From Diplonema papillatum (Eukaryota; Euglenozoa; Diplonemea; Diplonemida; Diplonemidae), in contig JAPJBO010000512.1 of NCBI GenBank assembly GCA_030068145.1, positions 1 to 64,000 of the forward strand: DNA of 64,000 nucleotides, written 5' to 3'. Position 1 is the stretch's first letter, and every line of letters begins with the position of its first letter. A model generated the notes under the pieces. The model ran no database searches, was not told the origin of the DNA, and saw nothing but the letters and a program-made list of their open reading frames with translations. Made by a program: the position numbers and the translations under genes. This document shows, in pieces, positions 19,850 to 29,929 of this stretch.

Positions 19850-20003
19850 AGAGCAGCAGTGACGCGTCACAGCAGTGCTTGCACTTTAGGAGAGGTGACA
19901 GCCAGCGCATGACGACACGAGGTGCAGTGGCCGCTGGTTTGACCAGGCAACTTGGACTCGGCTTTGCTCTCAGGCCGGCCTGGCTGACCGGCGCTTGCTT
20001 CAT
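19850..20003 (-). pseudogene. zinc-cluster ORF, decayed copy
   Basis: The minus strand carries SPLLKCKHC, matching SPILKCKYC of the ORF at 24814. The preceding HCT.CRH.LAV block is in another frame, so a frameshift separates them. Nucleotide identity is clear around CAGCAGTGACGCGTC. Confidence 0.5.
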
Positions 20004-20261
20004 GTAGATTCAGTGCGTGCTAATCCATGTGGTTCATGTACTTAAAAGAACTCAATGCTAAGCGGTCTCGGGCGTGGGTGTCTGGCGCTGGATGCCTTGT
20101 CTGCGCTCGCTAGCACAAGGGTGGCTAACTAACCGAAGCCTCTCCCGCTTCCGGATTAGAACCCACCAAACTTTCCGTCGGTCGACGCCTGCAGTGAACA
20201 ACGACGTCAATAGCCTCGGTGGCATGCTGGGGGGAAAGTCTTTAGTTGTAGGGGCTCCTGG
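20004..20261. other. unassigned sequence
   Basis: No feature recognised. Confidence 0.4.
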
Positions 20262-20373
20262 GGGAAAATCTTAGTTTAATGTTTAGGCAGAGCACTGCCT
20301 CTCATGCACGGTTGATGCTAGCATCAAGTCTTCTTCGAGGAAGATGTCGTCTAAGAAAGGGATGCAAAATAGA
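20262..20373 (+). repeat. TRI repeat copy
   Basis: Near-identical to 16183-16296 including the following GGGATGCAAAATAGAAA. Confidence 0.8.
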
Positions 20374-20895
20374 AAGAGGTGAAAAGGGGAGTTTACGGCG
20401 GGGGGGGAGGTCCAAATCGCGAAAGGTTCGATTTTTCTTTTATTCCTTCCCCCTTGACGACAGCAAGTGCCGCTAGTCTTGGGCGAGCGATGCTTTCCAG
20501 AAGCATGAATGATGATGAAAAAAAGCGCACTACGTGGTATACCGACAAAAGCTGGGATGATTGGTGGAGGGGATCTTCGTTCAATGTTTTAGGCAGAACG
20601 CTGCCTCTCGATGCTGATCAGCAGGTGCTCTTTGTGATAAAGGAGAAAAAGGGGTGTCAGACTCCGTAAGATCTGAGTAACGAAAAGAAAGGGTGGACAG
20701 TACACGAATCAAAACGCCACGACTCGCCAAGGGGCGTGACACATGTAGAATGCAAAGGAAAGGGTGGAACTAAGAAGGTTGAAGTATGGCTAAAGATAGA
20801 GAAAGAACCCCGAGGATCCTAAATTTTGAGAAGGACAGAAAGAGAAAAAAAAAGGCAAAGGGCACGATGATGTTGTTGCAATCCAGACCTTCTTT
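20374..20895. other. unassigned sequence
   Basis: TRI fragment at 20572-20612 (AGGCAGaacgCTGCCT). The 20780 region resembles the GTTGAAGTATGG repeat of 30690. No gene recognised. Confidence 0.4.
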
Positions 20896-20992
20896 CCTCC
20901 CTGACGACAGCAAGCGCGGGACCTTCCCGCCCGAAGACGGTTTATTCCTTTAGGCAAGGTACCGGCGAAGGCTGCTTGGGGTAGCTGCTTTC
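20896..20992. repeat. TFR repeat, diverged
   Basis: GACGACAGCAAG, CCCGAAGACGG and ACCGGCGAAGGCTGC; followed directly by HP6. Confidence 0.55.
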
Positions 20993-21055
20993 TTAGAGTT
21001 ATAGTTCGCTTGAGAATCCGGGGCTTTTAGAGGTCTCCGGGGTGACCTTCGTCGA
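20993..21055 (-). repeat. HP6 repeat, 3' tail
   Basis: AGAGTTATAGTTCGCTTGAG..CCGGGG..GTCTCCGGGGTGACC on the plus strand. Confidence 0.7.
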
Positions 21056-21078
21056 ATACGTACTGGTGGGGTTTTTTT

Positions 21079-21109
<31 letters not shown>

Positions 21110-21564
21110 GATGCATGGCTTCTTTCGTGTACTCTTTTACTTGCTTGTTTTGGCAAGTCAGGTTCGTAACAATTTGTGACCGACACCAAGATCTCACCAT
21201 TCTTGTTTGCCAGCTTGTTGCATGGGGTCGATAGCTAATCATCCTTTTTTTGTGTTTGCGACGATCCCGAATGGACGTACAGTTGGGGGGGTATTTTTTT
21301 TGGCAATGTCGAATCCAGGACGATCAGCTTGACGTCTTGCGACCTTGGTTTGCTTGGAAAAGGGGTTTTGGCGCTTCAGGCAACGGGAAAAGAAGTGAAA
21401 AAGCTAGGCCAGCAGCAAGTCACACGATACTTGCAGGGAGCTCGATTCACTTCTCAGCCAGTTCCCCAAAGCGGAAGCCTTGTCGCCCTTCGTTTGCACG
21501 GGTTGCAAGAACATCTTGGAATGGTTGTCCAGAATTTGGGTGTCCAGAAATTGGGTCCAAAAAT
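21056..21564. other. unassigned sequence
   Basis: T17 and G20-plus homopolymers at 21072-21110. No gene recognised. Confidence 0.4.
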
Positions 21565-21672
21565 TGGTATGCACAATCCACACCGTGCTTTCATCCGAAG
21601 CCACGGACGGACTAGTATATCATACTTCAATGTGTAGGCAGAACATTGCCCCTCATGCACGATTGATGCTGG
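21565..21672 (+). repeat. GCR and TRI fragments
   Basis: 21565-21605 matches the GCR left half; 21618-21672 matches TRI through ATGCACGATTGATGCT. Confidence 0.5.
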
Positions 21673-21796
21673 CACCGTCACCGCGGTGTGTTGTGCGCAC
21701 GGCTCGTGATTTCGTTGCCAATCTATTCACCGGATGGGTTCTGACGTGTCGTTTTGTAGATGCAGTGTCCGAATTCCAGCTTGGGTTTGCCTGCTT

Positions 21797-21870
21797 CAGG
21801 GTTAAAGTTCTTGAGATTCCGGGGTTATGGGTCTCCGTGTGTGACCGTTGATAAAATGGGTTCTGTAGTG
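21797..21870 (-). repeat. HP6 repeat, c-like
   Basis: GGTTAAAGTTC.TTGAGATTCC then GTCTCCGTGTGTGACCGTTG and ATGGGTTCT, as in type c heads. Confidence 0.6.
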
Positions 21871-22216
21871 AGTGCGTCTCGTGCTGCAATTAGCTCCAGT
21901 CTCAGTGCCGCTGCGTAAAAATGTAAGTAGAAAACGAACCAACTGTTAATGATCTTCGTGTGTTTGCCACATTTCCATCGCGGCGCCTCAGGACACGGAA
22001 AGCTAGGGGGAGGGATAGTGGGCAAGCAAGAGCGTGAGCGGTTGTGTAGGGAGCGAGAGGCCCTGTTTCACAGTATATCATTAATATTAATCTTCTAAGA
22101 CTAGCGTCTTTTACGACAAACAAAACACGGGTGGGATTAGGAAACCAGGAAGTGTATCACTCCGCAGGTAGGGCATGAAATCTTTGAGGGACTAGTCCTG
22201 TGGATTCTCTTTTGCT
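21871..22216. repeat. TATATCA repeat, copy 1, in unassigned sequence
   Basis: 22044-22105 (GAGCGAGAGGCCCTGTTTCA, ATTAATATTAATCTTCT) recurs at 22388-22450. Confidence 0.55.
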
Positions 22217-22345
22217 TTTTAGAGTGCAAGTTCGCTTAGGGATCCGGGGTTTTATAGTCTCCGGCTGACCGTAGTCATAAAGTTCCTTTAAGGTATAGTA
22301 TGTTTGTGTGTATATCTTTGCTGCCTATTGCCGACTATTCGACTT
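22217..22345 (-). repeat. HP6 repeat, head type a
   Basis: Tail hairpin, then GTTCCTTTAAGGTATAGTAT and TGCCGACTATTCGACTT on the plus strand, as at 47787, 55843 and 60622. Confidence 0.7.
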
Positions 22346-22387
22346 ACTTTAGCGCTCTCTTTTTTCCTATGTGCTTTGCCGGTGCTG

Positions 22388-22484
22388 TGTGAGGAGCGAG
22401 AGGCTCTGTTTCACAGTATATCAGTAGTCGGTTAATATTAATCTTCTCCGAGCATTTCCTTCCAAGCTGACGCTTATGTAAAAC
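22388..22484. repeat. TATATCA repeat, copy 2, plus SINE-A tail
   Basis: Followed at 22453-22484 by a SINE-A 3' end (GCATTTCCTTCCAAGCTG, CTTATGTAAAA). Confidence 0.6.
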
Positions 22485-22660
22485 CGTACACCGCGAGAGT
22501 AGGAGAAAGTAGACAAGGGAAACTGGAGAGTTTTCGTTGACCGCTCTACCCTGAGCCCAAATCCTGGACGTGGTTTCAGGTGGCAAATTCAAATGATCAT
22601 GATCAGAAGGTCCTACTTGGGCGGTTCAGTTTCCTCACACATTGCATGTGGCTAGTAGTA
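22485..22660 (+). repeat. CGR repeat, copy 3
   Basis: Joined directly to the A tail of the SINE-A fragment. Confidence 0.75.
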
Positions 22661-23110
22661 GAAGTAGTATGTGTCGTCTGCCGAAGCAGCCGGAGACAGC
22701 AGGCGCAGGGGGTAGGTCTTGCTTTACAATTCTCTTCTTCATGGAGACCCGCCCCCGGCGATCCCGACTGCCCAATCACTGTCGAGAAAGGTTTGTGCCC
22801 TATAGTGATGAGGTGGTTGACCAGGCCTCCACGAAGCCTTATACACAACACGGCTACAACACGAGGATGCAGCCCTGCTTAGGTGTGCACTCAGCCATCA
22901 CAGGGCCTCAGATCTCGCTACTTGACCTGACACAGCTGCCACCCAGAAGGCCGCAGCAGTAACCTTCGCAATGAAGGCACGCGCGGCTGAGTGTATGTAG
23001 GCGATCCATACAACAGCTGCATCAGACGCAGCTTGATCCGAGAGCTCGCAAGGGGAGGTGACGCTGCTCACCTGCCAGTCTCACAACTGACTGCGGCAAA
23101 ATGCGACAGC
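22661..23110. other. unassigned sequence with a 106-codon ORF
   Basis: A plus-strand ORF at 22642-22962 begins in the CGR repeat and shows no motif. I do not regard it as a supported gene. Confidence 0.35.
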
Positions 23111-23372
23111 AAAGAAGAAGAAGAAGAAGAAAAAGAAAAAGAAAAAGAAAAAGGCCGCTCCTGGTCCAGGAACGTGACGGTCAACCACAGCTTGCAAAGC
23201 TGGGGCAGCACAGTGCTACAACCCCGTCCGCTCTGCCCTGCGGCTGACCGTCTCGACGAGCTTGTGTTCAGCGCGAGCGCCAAGCCCCAAGGTGCGCCAC
23301 GCCTTGATGCTTTAGTTTGGGAAATCGGTAGCCACTTGACCCGTAGGCCCGTGGCTCTGCAGTACCGCCGAA
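23111..23372. repeat. CCGC repeat (CPR), copy 1
   Basis: An (AAG/AAAAG)n tract, then GGCCGCTCCTGGTCCAGGA, GACCGTCTCGACGAGC, GTAGCCACTTGACCCGTAGG, ending CAGTACCGCCGAA. Nearly identical to 55140-55393, where the A-rich tract is also at the left end. On the minus strand this would be a T-rich 3' end. Confidence 0.8.
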
Positions 23373-23414
23373 CACGTGAAGCTTGGCTCCCGTGTAGCAG
23401 GCTTTCCCTGGTAC

Positions 23415-23649
23415 CAAAATGCGACGGCAAAAAAAAAAAAAAAAAAAAAATAGCGTCGCTAGGTAGCTACTGACTTGGCGACACCTGGCTGTGCGGCCTT
23501 GACCACTAGTGGGCCTAGACTCTCCTGCATGTGGACCAATAAATCAAAATCCACATGTGGTACCTGTGGATCCGCACGTGGGGGAACAAAATCCAAAAAG
23601 AATTAACGTGTGGAAATCCACACGTTCCACACGTGGAAAGTAAGCCCTG
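23415..23649. mobile_element. MITE-H, left end missing
   Basis: Matches 40060-40284 from GCGACGGC plus A tract through CCACATGTGGTACCTGTGG to GTAAGCCCTG. No left CAGGGCTTACG terminus is present, so no TSD can be tested. Confidence 0.75.
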
Positions 23650-23851
23650 GAGCAGTGCTTATATATTAGACTGCTTCTCGTGCCAAGTGGTCGGGTTCGT
23701 CCTCTGTTATTAAACATACAGTGTACCATACATTGCATTCCGACGGACTCCGTCTGACCCACACGGAACAGAAATACTCCTACAAGGACTCGCATGTAAT
23801 CCGTGTGATTCCGTGTAGGGTCAGCCTGGGGTCCACCCCCCCCCCCCCCCC
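23650..23851. other. unassigned sequence
   Basis: C18 tract at 23836-23853. No gene recognised. Confidence 0.4.
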
Positions 23852-24062
23852 CTTCCACAGTGCAGTTGCCTTGGAGGCTGGGTGGTCGAATTCTCTAAGG
23901 TGAAATGGTCAAAGTTCCCTGGCAAAAGTGGGCCCACAAAAAATTTTCAAAGTGTGGTTTTTGGGGTATTTGGGCCAAAAAAAAATTTTTTTTTTCTGAC
24001 CACCCACCGTGGTGACCACCTTAGGGAGTGACAGGTAGCGTCCCCCCTCCACAGTGAAAATA
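23852..24062. repeat. CGT repeat, copy 1
   Basis: Starts CCTTCCACAGTGCAGTTGCC and ends CCTCCACAGTGAAAATAGCC, so the ends carry the direct repeat CCTYCACAGTG. The interior has GGTGAAATGGTCAAA, CCCACCGTGGTGACCACCTT and an A/T-run core. Other copies are at 47396 and 57294. Confidence 0.75.
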
Positions 24063-24075
24063 GCCTGTATATAGG

Positions 24076-24317
24076 GGGGGGGGGGGGGGGGGGGGTCAGG
24101 TCCGATTCTGCCAACGACTCCGCAATCTGGCCGCTTAGGGCCACCCCTGGGGGGGGTTGGGGGGGAGACGAGCATTCTGGTGTCCTTTTGCGTCTCGCGA
24201 CTGTTTTGTTTTCTTTTTCCTTTGGTTGAAAATGAAAGGATGCTTTCTTTTTTTTGCGACCGAACACTACACTTTTTGTTTCTCCTCTTTCTTTTTCTTT
24301 CTTGTTCCCCCACTGGC
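24076..24317. other. unassigned sequence
   Basis: Poly(G) at 24076-24095; no gene recognised. Confidence 0.4.
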
Positions 24318-24530
24318 CCCGCCTGGCGGTTGATTATTTTAGGCAAGGTTTCTCCACCGGCGGAGAGCTGCCGAGCTGTTTCTCCTCTTTCTTTTTTTTT
24401 TTTTTTCCCGACGACAACTCGTGTCAGACTAGCCTACCCGACGGCAGTTGATTTCTTTAGGCAAGGTTTCTCTGCCGGCGGAAGTTGTTTGGGTTAGCGT
24501 TTTTTTTTTTTTTTTTTTTTTTTTTTTGTC
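24318..24530. repeat. TFR repeat, two adjacent copies
   Basis: The first (24325-24380) is shortened; the second (24404-24500) is full length and lies between poly(T) runs. Confidence 0.65.
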
Positions 24531-24813
24531 GGCCGCCCAATGTCCACTCTCCTTACTGTCTTTTTTTCTTTTTCCGTTTCCGGATGGAGATGGTCCGAAA
24601 AAGGGAGGAGGAAGACTCCATTTCTTGGAGTAAAAAAAAGTTTTCCGTTGAGAGTTAACCCTATTCCGACGAGGCACATATAAACCGGGCACCTAATGGT
24701 CAGTTGAATCGGCTTTCTTTTCCTCTGGTGCTTGGGGAACGTGTGATAGAATGTGCGTCGAGGGCACTCAGTAGTAGTAGTAGTAGTATGTGTCATCCTA
24801 ATCCGGGAACAAG
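24531..24813. other. unassigned sequence
   Basis: Trinucleotide TAG repeat at 24772-24788. No gene recognised. Confidence 0.4.
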
Positions 24814-25239
24814 TCAGGGAGAAAGAACGGAGCAATCTTTACAAACGAACGAGTGACATAAGGTGGCCGCTTGAGCGGCGCCAATCCGAGCGCACACAGC
24901 AGCAGTGACGCGTCGGCAGTATTTGCACTTCAGGATGGGGCTGCCGTCATGAGCGTCGACGGCTAGCGAGTGTCGGCAGAGGGTGCAGTGGTCGGAGCAA
25001 GCTTGAACGCGGCAGGTCGGTGCCGCACAAATGAGTTGGTCGATGTACTTCAGCGCATTAACCTTGCGCATGCGCCGCGCAGCCTGCGAGATCACGTGCT
25101 TCCGGGGTCGTCTGGATCCGGTCCCACGTGCCTTCATGCCTTTCCGCGTCTTCCGCGGCGGCCGCACGGTTCTCTGCCTGGTGACCTCCACCACCCGCTG
25201 AACCTTCGCGTCCCATGCTACCCCGTCTGCCGAGGGCAC
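24814..25239 (-). CDS. Cys-rich zinc-cluster ORF (141 codons), probably a mobile-element remnant or terminal exon
   Basis: Basic N-terminal third (residues 20-47), then 11 cysteines between 71 and 136 with three C-x2-C pairs (C85/C88, C105/C108, C133/C136) and histidines at 84, 90, 97 and 129. This suggests zinc binding; I do not recognise the family. A decayed relative lies at 19850-20003. The first codon is GTG directly after TAG, and the coding strand there reads TTTCTTAG|GTG, which would also suit a 3' splice acceptor. Immediately upstream is a SINE-A. A real host exon is possible but unproven. Confidence 0.4.
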   Translation of the reverse strand: MPSADGVAWDAKVQRVVEVTRQRTVRPPRKTRKGMKARGTGSRRPRKHVISQAARRMRKVNALKYIDQLICAAPTCRVQACSDHCTLCRHSLAVDAHDGSPILKCKYCRRVTAAVCARIGAAQAATLCHSFVCKDCSVLSP

Positions 25240-25257
25240 CTAAGAAATTCCAAAAAG

Positions 25258-25557
25258 AATACTCGACGTAGCTGCTTTGACGAATGGAAGGGAGGAAATA
25301 TAGAGGGTAGAGGCAAGTACAATACAAACACAATCTGATTTGTTTCTTCGCTTACACCAACCGTGTGTGTTGTTTTCTCACTCAGGACTTTGACCTGTTG
25401 TGTTTGTGTGATTTGTCGTGTAGGGGTAGACCCGCATGACCTCACGTCCGTTCAACACGTGGTTCGGTAGTTACAGCACTTGGGATCCCTTCTGTTCTTT
25501 GTCGGGCAGCATCGTCGAGCATTTTCTTTCAAGCTGGCGCTTGTGTAAAAAAAAAAC
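25258..25557 (+). repeat. SINE-A copy
   Basis: Full length, ending TTGTGTAAAAAAAAAA. Confidence 0.85.
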
Positions 25558-25559
25558 AA

Positions 25560-25750
25560 CATGGAATGGAACGATTCGTGCTGTATCTTTCCGTTGCCGC
25601 TCTCGGAGGCCAAAGATTCGTCGCCTATGACGGCTAGAAAAACGACCCAAAGGATCAGTGGGTATGCCCATGCCGACCCTGGCACAGAAGGCCCAGAATT
25701 AATCAGGCAGACAAGGCGCCCGGTCGGAATAGGGTTAAAAAAAAAGTTCG
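25560..25750. repeat. GGR repeat, copy 2
   Basis: Starts in the A tail of the SINE-A; see 13225. Confidence 0.65.
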
Positions 25751-26190
25751 CAGAGTCTTATCTACCGGCGGAGGGTGCCTAGGCTAGCTTTTTTCTAAGA
25801 GCCTCCGGTATGAAACGCAGTATCTATAATTTCTTTTGAGTTGATAAAAAAAGAAGCAAAAAAGTCCGCACTTTTTTGAGAGCCTCCGGGCTCGAAGCGG
25901 AAAAAAAAAAAAAGACGAAAAAAAGGGAAGAGGGGTGGTTTCATTTTTTTTTTAAAAAATGACTAGTCTGAAGTATTTGGGAGCCCGATTGAAAGTCTTT
26001 TCGATGGCATTGAGGGGAGCAGAGGAGAGTGGTGTCGCCATATGTGGTTCCGGGTCCCTTCTTCCACGCAGAAATACTCGACGTAGCTGCTTTGACTCCA
26101 GGGGACACAATAATGAGATTGCTTGCATGTTCGTTTTTTTTTTTTTTCTCTTTTGGAACAACATACCACGCTGGACATGTCCGTACAAAA
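25751..26190 (+). repeat. A/T-rich junk with SINE-A and TFR fragments
   Basis: 25755-25795 is a TFR fragment. 26068-26100 is a SINE-A head (AATACTCGACGTAGCTGCTT) that stops after 32 bp. Otherwise A and T homopolymers. Confidence 0.5.
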
Positions 26191-26472
26191 AATACTCGAC
26201 GTAGCTGCTTCGACTCCGAAATGGAAGGGGGGAAATATAGAGGTAAGGGGCAAATACAATACAAACACAATCTGATTTGTTCTTCGCTTACACCACTCAG
26301 GATTTTTTGACCTGTTGTGTTTGTGTGATTTGTCGTGTAGGGGTAGACCCGCATGACCTCACGTCCGTTCAACACGTGGTTCGGTAGTTACAGCACTTGG
26401 GATCCCTTCTGTTCTTTGTCGGGCAGCATCGTCGAGCATTTCCTTTCAAGCTGGCGCTTATGTAAAAAAAAA
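26191..26472 (+). repeat. SINE-A copy
   Basis: Lacks about 15 bp around CCGTGTGTTGTTTTC. Confidence 0.85.
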
Positions 26473-26577
26473 GTTGGCAGCGTTGGAACCTGCCATGTAA
26501 AGATACAAAACAGGTCCTTCGCGCACGTGCTCAACGACGCCTTTTCTTTTTTTCTTCTTCTTTTTTCTTCCTTCCTT

Positions 26578-26640
26578 TTTTAGAGTTATAGTTCGCTTGA
26601 GAATCCGGGATTTTAGAGTCTCCGGGTGACCTTCGTCGTT
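26578..26640 (-). repeat. HP6 repeat, 3' tail
   Basis: TTTTTTAGAGTTATAGTTCG through CTCCGGGTGACCTTCGTCG. Confidence 0.7.
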
Positions 26641-26866
26641 TTTTGTCTGTTGAATTGTCCGGGGTAATCCTGGGTATTAGCTACACATTCTTTTGGCGCT
26701 GGCAGAATTGGACCGACCCCAGGCGTTATGGAGGACCTGAAAAGGAGTTTTCCGTTCCCGCTTCGGAAACCAGTAAAGTGAGCCAATTCAACCCCTGCCC
26801 GATTGAACGTTGTCAAGCCTTGTAGTCTGGATTAGAAAGCAAAGAATCTTGCGGCGATTATCTGCA
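26641..26866. other. unassigned sequence
   Basis: No gene recognised. Confidence 0.4.
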
Positions 26867-27046
26867 GGCTAGAGGGGGAGAAACAATACACCTACAACAT
26901 GGGTCTTTTTGTTGAACGCTTACGCCCGCCACTGAACCCAGATTTACCTGTGTTTCGTGTGGGCTACAGCACATTTACCTCCTTTGATATTTTGCAGCTG
27001 ACAGCCTCCTCAAGTATTTCCTACAAACAGGTGCTTATACAAAAAA
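26867..27046 (+). repeat. SINE-B, 5'-truncated
   Basis: Begins at GGCTAGAGGGGGAG, ends TTATACAAAAAA. Confidence 0.8.
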
Positions 27047-27481
27047 TTACGCGCGATTGCACTCGATTACGCTCTACAAGACCGATCCTTCAAAGTAAGC
27101 ACAAGGCAGCCCCTCGAGTATTTTCAGTTAGAAAAGCAAAGAATTTGTGGCGACAATCGCCGCATATCGCTCAGGTTGCTTTCAGGGGGGTAGGTGAATT
27201 GGCTCATAAAGGGAGAAAAAGCACAGTAGGGTCTTCCGTCCATTGTGGACCGTGCGAAACCCAGTCGCGTGTGACGACGCACGAAGGAATCGCCTTCGCA
27301 ACGCGATTCCATGTAGTTAAATCCCTGAAAAAACTGTCTTTTGTTTTGGGGATCTGCAACGCAATTCCATGTAGCTAATTCCCGGGAAGTTGTCGTTTGT
27401 TTTGGGGGATCTGTGTCTTCTTTGTCGTCGGCCGAATCTTGTCGCCCCCTGAGGGGGAGTACGATGCGGGCAAACCGTACG
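27047..27481. other. unassigned sequence
   Basis: A 30-bp block with GCAACGC.ATTCCATGTAG is duplicated at 27297 and 27357. No gene recognised. Confidence 0.4.
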
Positions 27482-27767
27482 AATACTCGACGTAGCTGCT
27501 TCGACTCCGAATGGAAGGGAGGAAATATAGAGGTAGAGGGGCAAATACAATACAAACACAATCTGATTTGTTCTTCGCTTACACCACCGTGTGTTGTTTT
27601 CTCACTCAGGACTTTTGACCTGTTGTGTTTGTGTGATATGTCGTGTAGGGGTAGACCCGCATCCGTTCAACACGTGGTTCGGTATTTACAGCACTCTTCT
27701 GTTCTTTGTCGGGCAGCATCGTCAAGCATTTCCTTTCAAGCTGGCGCTTATGTAAAAAAACAGGAGA
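27482..27767 (+). repeat. SINE-A copy
   Basis: Missing ATGACCTCACG after GACCCGC; otherwise complete. Confidence 0.85.
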
Positions 27768-28000
27768 TTGCAAGAACGTGCTTGGAATGGGTTTGTGCTC
27801 GACACCGCACTGGTCCAGTCTGCGTCGTGTTTCGATCCTTTAAGCCACGGACACATAAGGCGGTCCATCATCAGCGCGGAATCTGAGTGTCTGCAGACAG
27901 GACTGCTGTGTGAGTCTGGTTTGTCAGGCGGCTGTTCGTAGCTCGTCACAGCCAGGACCACCAGTGCTACCAGAGCACAGGCGAATCCGTCACGGGGAGA
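27768..28000. repeat. GCR repeat, uninterrupted copy
   Basis: Reference for the MITE-H empty site: CATCATCAGCGCGGAATCTG, AGTGTCTGCAGACAGGAC are contiguous. Confidence 0.75.
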
Positions 28001-28361
28001 GGCCCCTACAACCGTGTCTGAGCAATCAGTCTAAAAACTCAGGGCACTCGCCCTAATTGTGACTGCGACTCGCTAGGCAGCACTGACTTGAAAACTCAAT
28101 CTCTGGCGAGATAGTAGTAAGGTAGCTAAATGCAGAGAGATCAGGTCAAGCGCGGGTAAAACAGCGGGAGTAACTATGACTCTCTTGAGGTAGCCAAACG
28201 CCTCGTCTTCTAATTAAAGACGGGCATGAATGGACCAATGAAACTCCTTCTGTCCCTACCTACTGTCTGGCGAAACAGTAGCCAAGGGAACGGACTTGAA
28301 ACTGTCAGCAGGGAAAGAAGACCTTGCTGAGTTTGACTCCAGTCTGACTTTGCGTAGTGAC
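28001..28361. other. unassigned sequence
   Basis: No feature recognised. Confidence 0.4.
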
Positions 28362-28366
28362 ACAGT

Positions 28367-28546
28367 TGAGCCGGTCCGTCCCTATCTCTTGAAACTGCAT
28401 CGAAGTGCCTGCCGCTGTTTATCACAGTGAATCACGGTCCACCACAGTCTACCAGGTCCATCCCTAGTCCCTAGCGCTGCATCGAATTGCCCGGTGCTGT
28501 ATTCTTCGGTCTATCACGGTCTATCAAGAGGGGATGGACCGGCTCA
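28367..28546. mobile_element. MITE-G, perfect 5-bp TSD
   Basis: 180 bp with ends TGAGCCGGTCCGTCC / GGATGGACCGGCTCA, flanked by ACAGT at 28362-28366 and 28547-28551. The interior has GCCGCTGTTTATCACAGTGA and CTATCACGGTCTATCA motifs. No transposase ORF. A 5-bp TSD does not by itself identify the superfamily. Confidence 0.9.
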
Positions 28547-28551
28547 ACAGT

Positions 28552-29038
28552 GGTGTGGAGGTGGGAGGCCGCAACTAACAAATGCCACTACTTTTTGCTG
28601 TCGTTTTACTTGCCAATCCCGATTCCCCCCCCCTCTTCGGTATGCCTTTTTTCGCAGATGTGGCAGCAACGCAGAAGACAACACCAATGCAGGTAGCTCA
28701 TTCGTAAGAACCGCCCCCACGGCGGAAAAAAAAAACTGGGGCATACACCGCCTGTTCATGTTACTTTTTGTGTTTTCTTTCTTGCAACCAAAAAGAAATT
28801 CTGCTTCCCTGGAGACAGTATTTGTTGCACCTAAAAAGAACGTTGGCAGCGAGAAGGCTTTGGGGTGTCACAAGGACCTGGGCTCGCAATTGGTCTGGGC
28901 TAGGGGGGCTCCATTTTTCTTGTCTGCTTTTTCCGTCCCCTTTTACGGACGGAAGGGGGTGCAGAGAGCTCGTGCATGAAAGACTTCGCCGGGCCAAGCT
29001 GGAGACATGGATGGTGGCACCACGTGCCCACAGTACTA
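28552..29038. other. unassigned sequence
   Basis: The plus-strand ORF at 28494-28979 starts in MITE-G and has no motif. Confidence 0.4.
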
Positions 29039-29353
29039 CACGGTGAACACCAGCAACTTTTGCTCGAGCTACAGTCCGGCCTCAAGTGCGGGTGTGACCA
29101 CACCCGGAAATAGGGTGTGCACGGTGAACACCAGCAACTTTTGCTCGAGCTACAGTCCGGCCTCAAGTGCGGGTGTGACCACACCCGGAAATAGGGTGTG
29201 CACACTCTATTGCACGGTGAGCACCAGCAACTTTTGCCCGAGCTACAGTCCGGCCTCAAGTGCGGGTGTGACCACACCCGGAAATAGGGTGTGGCACACC
29301 CGCTTTTGGAGAGTCTGGTTTCACTCGAGCAAAAGTTGCTGGAGCTCACCGTG
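29039..29353. mobile_element. TIR-C element with triplicated left arm
   Basis: Left CACGGTGAACACCAGCAACT + TTTGCTCGAGC; right GCTCGAG-type CTCGAGCAAAAGTTGCTGG ending CACCGTG. The roughly 80-90-bp left arm with GCGGGTGTGACCACACCCG is repeated three times. A 250-codon ORF crossing it only reflects the tandem repeat. Confidence 0.7.
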
Positions 29354-29410
29354 TAGCATACGTATTCCGGACGACAAGTACACCTTGCGTGTTTTTGGTG
29401 AGGAGTTTAG

Positions 29411-29698
29411 CTTAACGGTCATGTTTCACTCCCGATCAGGCAAACTTGCCCCGGCAAACAAGCACCGTGTTCTATGCCTTTTCGTTAACACCACCCCCGC
29501 CCCGAGTATCTGCCGACCAAAACGCGCCAAGAGCAATTTTCTTTCGTTCCCGAGGAGCCTAAAAACTGTGTCACGGAACTTCTTTTTGACTGTTCTTCGC
29601 AGACCTCGTGGGCTGTTTTCTGCGAGAGAAAAACAGCAATCTTACGCCGAGAGACAAGTCTGCAATCTTGCACGACTAATAGTCGTTTTCTGTGCGTA
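29411..29698 (+). repeat. GGTC repeat (GTR), copy 1
   Basis: TTAACGGTCATGTTTCACTC, CCGATCAGGCAAACTTGCCC, AGCACCGTGTTCTATGCC, ending TTTTCTGTGCGTA. Continues at 29929 after the foldback insertion. Confidence 0.7.
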
Positions 29699-29928
29699 CC
29701 TACCCTCCCCCGTGCATAAGATGGATGAAAAACGCGGGTTTTGGCGGTATCCATCTTAATCAAGGGGGGTATCCATCTTAAACCCGGGGGCACTGTAGAC
29801 TACAGTGTAGTCGCCTTACACAGGGGTACCTCAACCCCGTGTTTAAGATGGATTGGCATTCTCGCCCGCTATCCATCTTAATCAAGGGGGTTTGGCTATT
29901 CATCTTATGCACGGGGGGGGGGGGGGGG
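29699..29928. mobile_element. foldback/TIR element flanked by TA
   Basis: The arms read CCCCGTGCATAAGATGGATG and its near reverse complement ATTCATCTTATGCACGGGG. The interior contains four more copies of TATCCATCTTAA/TTAAGATGGAT in both orientations. It interrupts GTR at TA (29697-29698 and 29929-29930). The GTR copy at 30293-30312 reads straight through, giving an empty site. A TA target suggests a Tc1/mariner-type mobiliser, which is an inference. Confidence 0.7.
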
Positions 29929-29929
29929 T

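Noticed and set aside
27768..28000. Similar minus-strand ORFs in two GCR copies
   Set aside because: Most differences between the copies change amino acids and the third copy is not open; treated as a non-coding repeat.
29007..29759. 250-codon plus-strand ORF with three Ser/Thr-rich peptide repeats
   Set aside because: The peptide repeats are translations of the triplicated TIR-C arm; the frame has no domain and continues into a GTR repeat.
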